From Alistipes sp. (GTDB lineage: Bacteria; Bacteroidota; Bacteroidia; Bacteroidales; Rikenellaceae): 5,693 bases of DNA. This document shows, piece after piece, positions 1-4,944 of the stretch (position 1 is its first letter; the number at the start of each line of letters is the position of its first letter). The translations under genes were made by a program, and so were the position numbers. Where the stretch lies: contig JAFOZN010000168.1 of NCBI GenBank assembly GCA_017391185.1, positions 1 to 5,693 of the forward strand, given 5' to 3'. The notes under the pieces were generated by a model that did no database searches, had not been told where the DNA came from, and saw only the letters and a list, made by a program, of their open reading frames with translations.

Positions 1-492
1 GATTTTCAACTCACTGACAGGTTTCAACTCAAGATCAACGTACTCATATGCCTGAGCAGCCGCAAAACCACTCTTAGGCGAAGAATAAACGATTACGACC
101 AGAGCCGAAATTCCATCTGAGGGAAGATTGCGCAAGGTAGTAAAATCCTTTTTAGAAAGCAAATCCAAAACCGCTGAACGTTGCTCCTTTTGAAACTTTA
201 GCTCCTCACGTTTGAGAAAACAACCATCCACACTATGGTATGGATCGAAACCAGAGTCAGAAAAACGAACGAAAAGCAACACTACACCCACTCCTACGAA
301 TGTTCCTCCAAAGATAATCAAAGCAGAAGAGAGCGTATCAAGATCCTCACCACCCGCCAACAAAGAGTTAGCTACAATGAGCGCAACACCGATCAGCAAC
401 ACCACCACAGGGGTAAATAGCGATTTACGGCGTTTTACGATATGATATTCAGGCAAGGCATACAGAGCCTCGCATATTGTTTTATTAGACAT
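1..492 (-). CDS. Unrecognised two-helix membrane protein, 5' part only
   Basis: The reading frame is open from an ATG at 492-490 to the left edge (164 codons, no stop), so the C-terminus lies outside the window. I do not recognise the family. A short basic N-terminus (residues 1-24, with KRRK at 20-23) leads into two strongly hydrophobic segments at about 26-47 and 57-76. They are joined by a short acidic loop (GGEDLD), and a polar region begins at about 78. By the positive-inside rule the N-terminus and the long C-terminal part should both be cytoplasmic. The soluble part has a charged stretch (about 94-108, KREELKFQKEQR) followed by a mixed alpha/beta-like region. This ATG is chosen because it gives a complete basic N-terminus before the first helix. 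The upstream bases are A/T-rich without a Shine-Dalgarno, which is normal for Bacteroidota. It points the same way as the TonB-family gene and the small exported ORF, but a 157-base gap with a hairpin separates it from them, so it may be transcribed separately. The gene is well supported; its function is unknown. Confidence 0.8.
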   Translation of the reverse strand, partial: MSNKTICEALYALPEYHIVKRRKSLFTPVVVLLIGVALIVANSLLAGGEDLDTLSSALIIFGGTFVGVGVVLLFVRFSDSGFDPYHSVDGCFLKREELKFQKEQRSAVLDLLSKKDFTTLRNLPSDGISALVVIVYSSPKSGFAAAQAYEYVDLELKPVSELKI

Positions 493-525
493 TAATTAAA
501 GAAAATAATCTATTAAAAATCACAC

Positions 526-562
526 ACTTCCGAACAGAGTTACACACTCTCTGTCCGAAAGT
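526..562 (-). terminator. 14-bp hairpin, probable terminator or leader structure
   Basis: Two 14-base arms (526-539 and 549-562) form an inverted repeat around a 9-base loop (540-548). Twelve pairs are Watson-Crick. The other two (530/558 and 533/555) are C-A and A-C mismatches on the plus strand but G-U wobbles in a minus-strand transcript, so the stem is complete only as minus-strand RNA. On that strand the stem is followed by six bases and then five T. It sits 87 bases beyond the stop of the small exported ORF and 33 bases before the ATG of the membrane protein. It could therefore end the TonB-family transcript or lie in the leader of the next gene. The T tract is not immediately adjacent, so a clean intrinsic terminator is not certain. 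Confidence 0.6.
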
Positions 563-649
563 AAAAACCAAAATTTACACACGTTCTCACCCCTCGACTA
601 CATCCTTTGAGCATCGAAGAGTGCATTTTTCGGAATTTATGTGATTTGG

Positions 650-1051
650 CTAAATACGAAGCCGGCACAACGCATGGAGATAATAGACTTTGCGAAGTGA
701 CGAGCGAAGTTTATCGTAATCAAAGATATGATTTACATGCCCCAAGTGGCGACAAGGCTCAAGATGTGGGACATATTCTGATTCTGATGAATTACGTTGG
801 CGCAGATGATTAGAGGTCAACGAGACTGTAGATTCCTCAATGCTAAAAATTGTGCGACTACCAGCCGAGCGCAACATATCACAACCATACTCGCGGAGCA
901 TGGCCATATCTTCACCATAAGAATCGGCCGCAGAGGAGATGCTAACGCTATGATTTTGACGTCCTACCACACACTCATCTTGCGCTTCGCCACTTAGGTA
1001 AGCAAAGCACATCGAGACTAAGAAAAGTGATATGGTAATTATCTTACGTAT
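650..1051 (-). CDS. Small exported protein of unknown function, apparent ATA start
   Basis: I do not recognise this family. The stop is TAG at 652-650. The only in-frame ATG (1012-1010) falls inside a hydrophobic stretch and would cut a signal peptide in half. Read upstream, the frame continues through a typical Sec signal: basic RK at residues 2-3, hydrophobic core from IITISLFLVS to about residue 20, then a probable cleavage region near GEAQ (21-24). The natural start is the codon before CGT-AAG, which is ATA at 1051-1049 where ATG would be expected. ATT at 1057-1055 is another in-frame option. No ATG, GTG or TTG occurs in frame between 1012 and the upstream stop near 1097. Counted from ATA, the protein has 133 residues. 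The mature part has Cys at 27, 57, 100 and 129 and a His/Cys cluster at 96-108 (PHLEPCRHLGHVNH), and it ends in a basic, aromatic tail (VYYLHALCRLRI). The gene lies 11 bases after the TonB-family gene on the same strand, so the two are probably co-transcribed. It may be intact with a rare start, a recent start-loss pseudogene, or affected by a base error. Confidence 0.55.
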   Translation of the reverse strand: MRKIITISLFLVSMCFAYLSGEAQDECVVGRQNHSVSISSAADSYGEDMAMLREYGCDMLRSAGSRTIFSIEESTVSLTSNHLRQRNSSESEYVPHLEPCRHLGHVNHIFDYDKLRSSLRKVYYLHALCRLRI

Positions 1052-1062
1052 TGCAATATAGA

Positions 1063-1923
1063 TTACTGTGGAACAAAGGTATAGGTGATAGTACCCTCAT
1101 GGCGAGCTGGAGCAGAATTGTTGATATCAAAAAGCGATGCACGAGCCGCCTTCAAAGCCTCTTCACGCATAACCTCATCGCCACCCGATACAACTCTGGC
1201 CGAAATAACCTCACCACCTTGATTCAGAGCCACTGCCACAACAACCTGACCTCCCGCCTCACAACGATAGGCTGGGATAACGAGATTTCGTTTGGTACGA
1301 GTAGGATTTCTAAACTCAAAACGTACGGTCACACCACCTTTAAATTTAGAATCCTCGCCCTTTTTCTTGTTATCATCTGTGGAGGCACTGCGATCAGAAT
1401 TCAAAATAGACTCTGCCTCACGAAGTCCCGCCTCATAGGCTGCTCGATTGGCCTCCATACCCTGAGCAATGCTCTTGGCAGATTCGTTGATCTGAGAGGT
1501 ATTGGTATTACGGTCATCTTTGAGCTCTTCATTGAGCATAGCATCGTTGGATTGGAGGTTGCGAATCTTCGACCAATCCAAATCGGATTGCTGTTTCATC
1601 TCAATCTCACGCTCCAAACGCTCCTTCTCCTGTTGCAACTCCTCCAAAGTCTGCAAATCGACATAGATGCCCTGCATATGAGGGCGTTTACCAACCAAAA
1701 TTTTGGCACTAAGGAATGCTATGCCGAGTATAAGATATACAATCACCATCACGCTCAAACCCAAGCGGTGATCATAGGCCCACTCGCCAGCATCCTGCTT
1801 GCGATTATCAAAAGGCAGAGGCAGACGCTGTCGGCGAGGACGCCTGACAGGAGCCTTTTCTGAGCCTTGCGGAGACTGAGAAGATGTGGATATATTTGTT
1901 CTATTTGACTTTACGCCATCCAT
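1063..1923 (-). CDS. TonB-family energy transducer
   Basis: The 286-residue protein has the architecture of a TonB-type transducer, which passes proton-motive force from an ExbB/ExbD-type inner-membrane motor to outer-membrane transporters. Residues 1-54 are a polar, strongly basic cytoplasmic tail (RRPRRQR at 27-33). Residues 55-77 form the single membrane anchor. Residues 88-112 are a Glu/Gln/Leu-rich probable coiled coil (LEELQQEKERLEREIE), followed by a polar spacer to about 195. The C-terminal domain (about 205-286) carries the TonB signature: IPAYRCEAGGQVVVAV, an NQGGEVISARVVSGG turn, an EEALKAARASLF helix, and the final strand GTITYTFVPQ. The spacer lacks the Pro-Glu/Pro-Lys repeats of enterobacterial TonB. 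No exbB, exbD or receptor gene is in the window, so the partner is unknown. The start ATG at 1923 follows a TAnnTTTG element by about 30 bases. The gene is divergent from lpxC/fabZ and followed closely by the small exported ORF. The family assignment is firm; the specific substrate system cannot be told from sequence. Confidence 0.9.
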   Translation of the reverse strand: MDGVKSNRTNISTSSQSPQGSEKAPVRRPRRQRLPLPFDNRKQDAGEWAYDHRLGLSVMVIVYLILGIAFLSAKILVGKRPHMQGIYVDLQTLEELQQEKERLEREIEMKQQSDLDWSKIRNLQSNDAMLNEELKDDRNTNTSQINESAKSIAQGMEANRAAYEAGLREAESILNSDRSASTDDNKKKGEDSKFKGGVTVRFEFRNPTRTKRNLVIPAYRCEAGGQVVVAVALNQGGEVISARVVSGGDEVMREEALKAARASLFDINNSAPARHEGTITYTFVPQ

Positions 1924-1952
1924 ATTGAGAGTCTAATTGCTATAAATCCCGA

Positions 1953-1960
1953 CAAAAGTA
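1953..1960 (-). promoter_or_regulatory. Putative Bacteroidota -7 element for the TonB-family gene
   Basis: On the minus strand this reads TACTTTTG, an exact match to the Bacteroidota -7 consensus TAnnTTTG. It ends 29 bases before the ATG at 1923, which predicts a short leader of roughly 20-25 bases. No good TTTG element is seen at the usual distance upstream (about 1980-1984), so only half of the promoter is supported. Confidence 0.45.
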
Positions 1961-1982
1961 CGTTTTTTTTATGAATTTTTAT

Positions 1983-1990
1983 TATATTTG
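1983..1990 (+). promoter_or_regulatory. Putative -7 element for lpxC/fabZ-lpxA
   Basis: TATATTTG matches TAnnTTTG exactly and is followed by TGCA, as in many Bacteroidota promoters. Transcription would begin near 1994-1998, giving a leader of about 60 bases before the ATG at 2055. The expected -33 position (about 1960-1966) is a T-rich run, a weak rather than exact TTTG. The element lies 22 bases from the opposing -7 element of the TonB-family gene, so RNA polymerase binding at the two sites would overlap. Confidence 0.55.
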
Positions 1991-1998
1991 TGCAATTT

Positions 1999-2017
1999 TA
2001 TTGGGTCGCGTCCAATA
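1999..2017 (+). other. Small hairpin at the 5' end of the lpxC/fabZ leader
   Basis: TATTGGG (1999-2005) pairs with TCCAATA (2011-2017), giving six Watson-Crick pairs plus one G-U around a TCGCG loop. It lies only a few bases after the predicted transcription start, so it would form the extreme 5' end of the lpxC/fabZ mRNA. It is too short and too far from a T tract to be a convincing terminator. A role in mRNA stability or regulation is inference only. Confidence 0.35.
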
Positions 2018-2054
2018 GTTACCAAGAATTAGAAACTTATAGCTTAGAAAATAT

Positions 2055-3452
2055 ATGCAGACAAAACAACATACACTTGCCTCGCAAATATCTTTTTCGG
2101 GTAAAGGACTCCACACTGGAGTGGTGGTAGAGATGACAGTAAATCCAGCACCAGAGAACAGCGGTATTGTTTTCCGCCGTATAGATTTGGAGGGAGCACC
2201 CACAGTACCAGCACTATGCGAATATGTTACTGACACATCACGCGGTACAACGATCGAGAATGGAGCAGCTAAAGTAAGCACCATCGAGCATATTATATCG
2301 GCACTCTGGAGTATGGGTGTGGATAACGCACTTATCGATATCACAGGCCCAGAGACTCCTATTATGGATGGCTCTGCAAGAGAGTATGTCGCAGCTATCT
2401 CAGAGGTTGGTATAGTACAGCAGAAGGCTGATAGAAAATACTACGAAGTAACCGAGAAGCAGGTATATACAATTCCAGATAAGGGTGTGGCAATAATCAT
2501 CTATCCAGATGATGAGTTCACCGTATCGGTACACGTAGATTACAACTCTAAGGTGATTGGTAATCAGTACGCTACACTCGATATGTTCAACCAATATGCT
2601 TCGGAGATTGCTCCTTGTCGCACATTCGTATTCCTACACGAATTGGAGCCACTCTTGAAGATGAACCTCATCAAGGGAGGTGATATTGACAATGCTATCG
2701 TAGTGGTAGAAAACCCTGTAACCGATGAGCAGTTGGAGCACCTGAAAAAGGTCTTTAACAAGGAGGATATCAGAGTGACAGGCGGTTATCTAAACAACCT
2801 TGAGCTCAGAGCAGGCAACGAGTTGGCTCGCCATAAGTTGCTCGATTTGTTGGGAGACTTTGCTCTGCTCGGAATGCGTATCAAGGGCCGTGTTTGGGCG
2901 TCACGTCCTGGACACTTCGCCAATACTGAGTTTATGAAGCAGATAGCTTCTGCTATCCGCCGCAACGGAGAGAAGCCAGCCTTCAAGTATAACGCCAATA
3001 AGCCTGCGTTGATGGATATCAATCGCGTGAGAGAGCTTCTTCCACACCGCTATCCATTCTTGTTGGTGGACAAGGTCTTCCACATGGAGGAGAATGCCAT
3101 CGGAGCGATCAAGAATGTGACGGTAAATGAGCCTATGTTCACAGGCCACTTCCCTACCGAGCCTGTAATGCCGGGCGTATTGCTGATCGAGGCGATGGCA
3201 CAGGCAGGAGGCATCTTTATCCTCAACGGAGTGGAGAATCCAGAGGAGTATTCTACATATTTCCTCAAGATCGATAACGTACGTTTCAAGCGTAAGGTTG
3301 TACCTGGCGACACTCTTCAGTTGGAGGTTTATTTGACTGAGCCATTGCGCCGAGGCATAGCTTCAATGTTGGGTAAAGTATTTGTCGGAGGTCAACTTGC
3401 TTGCGAGGCTACACTCATGGCACAGATTGTGAGAAACAAAAAATCAGAATAA
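2055..3452 (+). CDS. lpxC/fabZ: Bifunctional LpxC / FabZ fusion (lipid A deacetylase and 3-hydroxyacyl-ACP dehydratase)
   Basis: The 465-residue cytoplasmic enzyme joins two activities. LpxC (about 1-305) is the zinc-dependent deacetylase of UDP-3-O-acyl-GlcNAc, the committed step of lipid A synthesis. It shows SGKGLHTG at 15-22, the catalytic Glu and zinc His in TIEHIISAL (E78, H79), the PIMDGSA loop (102-108), K207 before GGDIDNAIVV, the second zinc site RHKLLDLLGD (H260, D264), and RPGH (H287, matching the catalytic His near the C-terminus of LpxC). FabZ (about 318-462) dehydrates 3-hydroxyacyl-ACP in fatty-acid elongation. It shows LLPHRYPFLLVDKV (328-341) and the active-site helix with H365 in TGHFPTEPVMPG and E379 in LLIEAMAQAGG. 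All expected catalytic residues are present in both halves, so both should be active. The fusion is the standard form in Bacteroidota. The ATG at 2055 gives the usual short LpxC N-terminus; no frame extension is needed. lpxA starts 14 bases after the stop, indicating one operon. No lpxD is in the window; upstream lies a divergent TonB-family gene instead. Confidence 0.97.
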   Translation: MQTKQHTLASQISFSGKGLHTGVVVEMTVNPAPENSGIVFRRIDLEGAPTVPALCEYVTDTSRGTTIENGAAKVSTIEHIISALWSMGVDNALIDITGPETPIMDGSAREYVAAISEVGIVQQKADRKYYEVTEKQVYTIPDKGVAIIIYPDDEFTVSVHVDYNSKVIGNQYATLDMFNQYASEIAPCRTFVFLHELEPLLKMNLIKGGDIDNAIVVVENPVTDEQLEHLKKVFNKEDIRVTGGYLNNLELRAGNELARHKLLDLLGDFALLGMRIKGRVWASRPGHFANTEFMKQIASAIRRNGEKPAFKYNANKPALMDINRVRELLPHRYPFLLVDKVFHMEENAIGAIKNVTVNEPMFTGHFPTEPVMPGVLLIEAMAQAGGIFILNGVENPEEYSTYFLKIDNVRFKRKVVPGDTLQLEVYLTEPLRRGIASMLGKVFVGGQLACEATLMAQIVRNKKSE

Positions 3453-3466
3453 CGAAAAACATAATC

Positions 3467-4258
3467 ATGATTAGTAACTTAGCTTATATCCATCCCGATG
3501 CTAAGATCGGAGAAAATGTAACAGTAGAGCCATTTGCATATATTGCTGGTGATGTGGTCATCGGTGATGGTTGTTGGATTGGCCCTCACGCCGCAATTCA
3601 TGACGGTGCAAGAATCGGCAAAAATTGTAAAATACACTCATTCGCATCAATCGCTTGTACACCACAGGATCTCAAGTTCCAAGGCGAGGTGTCAACTGCC
3701 GTAATTGGCGATAACTGCGAGATCAGAGAGTGTGTAACCATCAGTCGCGGTACAGCTTCGACAGGTACCACTATCATCGGCTCAAACAATCTGCTGATGG
3801 CCTATGCCCACGTAGGACATGACTGTGTAGTAGGTAACAACTGTGTGATTGTCAACGGCGTATCACTCGCAGGAGAGGTACACGTGGGAGATTGGGTGGT
3901 AATAGGCGGTCATTCTGCCGTACACCAGTGGACTCATATCGGCGACCACGCCATGATCCAAGGTATGTCGGGCGTAACGAAGGATGTTCCACCATACATC
4001 ACAGTATCTAACGATGGCCATTACGCAGGTCTCAACAAGGTTGGATTGTCTCGCCGAGGATTCTCTCACGAGCAGATTATGGCTATCCATGAGGTATGTC
4101 GCATACTTTTCCAGAGCGATCTGAACTACATCAACGCTTGCAACAAGGCAGAGGAGGAGCTTCCTCAATCAGCCGAGCGCGACTACTTGATTAACTTCGT
4201 GCGCTCTTCGCAGCGAGGTTGCATCAAACCTTATGTAAAGAAGGCTAAGGCAGAATAA
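3467..4258 (+). CDS. lpxA: Acyl-ACP--UDP-N-acetylglucosamine O-acyltransferase LpxA
   Basis: This is the first enzyme of lipid A synthesis. It transfers a 3-hydroxyacyl chain from ACP to the 3-OH of UDP-GlcNAc in the cytoplasm as a homotrimer. The 263-residue length matches E. coli LpxA (262). Residues 1-185 are hexapeptide repeats of the left-handed beta-helix (IHPDAKIG, VIGDGCWIG, RIGKNCKIH, VIGDNCEI, VVGNNCVI, VHVGDWVVIGG). Residues 192-263 are the helical C-terminal domain, with the family motif LSRRGFS (194-200). The catalytic His is H118 in AHVGHDC, with H115 alongside and H153 in AVHQW, equivalent to E. coli H125, H122 and H160. G166 aligns with E. coli G173, the acyl-chain ruler. The frame is open further upstream to 3401, but that would overlap the end of lpxC/fabZ. 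The ATG at 3467 gives the typical MISNLAYIHP start, 14 bases after the fusion gene. It should be co-transcribed from the promoter before 2055. No strong terminator follows directly. Confidence 0.97.
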   Translation: MISNLAYIHPDAKIGENVTVEPFAYIAGDVVIGDGCWIGPHAAIHDGARIGKNCKIHSFASIACTPQDLKFQGEVSTAVIGDNCEIRECVTISRGTASTGTTIIGSNNLLMAYAHVGHDCVVGNNCVIVNGVSLAGEVHVGDWVVIGGHSAVHQWTHIGDHAMIQGMSGVTKDVPPYITVSNDGHYAGLNKVGLSRRGFSHEQIMAIHEVCRILFQSDLNYINACNKAEEELPQSAERDYLINFVRSSQRGCIKPYVKKAKAE

Positions 4259-4325
4259 AACGAGGAGCAAGATAGAGCTAAGAGAATAAAATATACAATA
4301 TTTATAGGTATTTTACCGCTAAATG

Positions 4326-4356
4326 TTTGGAATATAGTTTTTTTTCACTATTTTTG
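4326..4356 (+). promoter_or_regulatory. Bacteroidota-type promoter for rimP-nusA
   Basis: TTTG at 4326-4329, exactly 19 bases of spacer, then TATTTTTG at 4349-4356. This is a full match to the Bacteroidota housekeeping promoter (TTTG, N19, TAnnTTTG). Transcription should start near 4360-4364, about 70-75 bases before the rimP ATG and about 100 bases after the lpxA stop. It separates the rimP operon from the lipid A genes. Confidence 0.75.
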
Positions 4357-4374
4357 CATCGTGAATGAAAGGAG

Positions 4375-4398
4375 TAAGGGGACGAGTGAGTCCCCTTA
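4375..4398 (+). promoter_or_regulatory. Strong hairpin in the rimP leader
   Basis: TAAGGGGAC (4375-4383) and GTCCCCTTA (4390-4398) form a perfect 9-bp stem with a 6-base loop (GAGTGA), followed by TTTCGTATCTT. It begins only about 12-15 bases after the predicted rimP start site. That makes it an early leader structure rather than a simple end for lpxA, although readthrough RNA from lpxA could also stop here. Possible roles are premature termination (attenuation) of the rimP-nusA operon, whose NusA product acts on such hairpins, or 5' stabilisation. The tract after the stem has T residues but is not a pure U run. Confidence 0.6.
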
Positions 4399-4434
4399 TT
4401 TCGTATCTTGAGGAGAAAAAATAACAATTCAAAT

Positions 4435-4902
4435 ATGATAGATTGCGATAAGATATTGGAGATTGCCGAGAGAGAACTCTCTGGCACAGATATGTTTACG
4501 GTGAGTTGTAAGTGCTCGCCTATGAATGAGGTAGAGCTTCTGATCGACAGCGATACACATGTTACAATCGAGCGTTGTGCTGAGCTAAGCCGCAAAATCG
4601 AGGCTGAGTTTGACCGCGAGGTAGAGGATTTCTCTTTGACGGTAGCATCGGCTGGTATCGGTTCGGAGCTAAAGAACATACGCCAATATCGCAAACTCAT
4701 CGGCTCTTCGGTAGAGGTGCTTTTACTATCGGGCATAAAGATCTTGGCTAAGTTGGATGCTGTAACTGAAGAGGGCATCACAATCTCTTATGAGGAGAAG
4801 CAGACGGTAGAGGGCAAGAAACGCAAGGTACTGGTAAATGTAGAGCGTACATATAGCTTCGATGAGATCAAGTACACCAAGGAGTATTTGGATTTCAAAT
4901 AA
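4435..4902 (+). CDS. rimP: Ribosome maturation factor RimP
   Basis: RimP binds the 30S subunit and helps its late maturation. The 155-residue product has the usual size and the two-domain plan. The N-terminal alpha/beta domain (about 1-78) has the strand VELLIDSDTHVTIERCAELSR at about 33-53. The C-terminal SH3-like domain (about 84-155) starts after VASAGIGSELKN (70-81), the counterpart of the VSSPGxxRPL signature, and continues with QYRKLIGSSVEVLL. The Pro of the signature is Ala here, and the charged insert KQTVEGKKRKVL (122-133) lengthens the SH3 domain. Translation could formally begin at a TTG at 4408, but the ATG at 4435 gives the family-typical N-terminus and avoids a low-complexity RRKNNNSN extension. 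A GAGGAG lies about 20 bases upstream of the ATG, too far to be a normal ribosome binding site. nusA follows after 42 bases, the conserved rimP-nusA order, and this supports the assignment of a weakly conserved protein. Confidence 0.92.
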   Translation: MIDCDKILEIAERELSGTDMFTVSCKCSPMNEVELLIDSDTHVTIERCAELSRKIEAEFDREVEDFSLTVASAGIGSELKNIRQYRKLIGSSVEVLLLSGIKILAKLDAVTEEGITISYEEKQTVEGKKRKVLVNVERTYSFDEIKYTKEYLDFK

Positions 4903-4944
4903 TCACTTAAGACAAATAACAAATAAAAATAATATACACTAAAA

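Noticed and set aside
212..445. Plus-strand open frames opposite the left-edge membrane protein
   Set aside because: The minus-strand frame encodes two clean membrane helices from a sensible ATG. The plus-strand products are Ser/Thr/Pro- or Gln/His-rich shadows.
556..563. TACTTTCG on the minus strand as a -7 element for the membrane protein
   Set aside because: It has one mismatch to TAnnTTTG, no partner TTTG at the right distance, and lies within an arm of the 526-562 hairpin.
1051..1863. A 270-codon open frame on the plus strand opposite the TonB-family gene, starting at TTG
   Set aside because: It is fully antisense to a well-supported TonB-family gene, its product is a low-complexity Leu/Ile/Thr-rich sequence without recognisable motifs, and no plus-strand promoter precedes it.
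2055..3452. LpxC-FabZ fusion as a novel bifunctional enzyme
   Set aside because: This fusion is already well known and widespread in Bacteroidota, so it is a lineage marker rather than a discovery.
3401..3466. A 22-codon N-terminal extension of LpxA
   Set aside because: It overlaps the end of lpxC/fabZ and adds residues absent from the LpxA family; the ATG at 3467 gives the normal length.
4287..4315. A/T-only inverted repeat (TAAAATA and TATTTTA) after lpxA as a terminator
   Set aside because: The stem is seven A-T pairs with a 15-base loop, too weak to call; similar repeats arise by chance in A/T-rich DNA.
4302..4781. A 159-codon minus-strand frame opposite rimP and its leader
   Set aside because: It runs across the rimP promoter and the conserved rimP coding region in the wrong direction and has a Ser-rich shadow composition.
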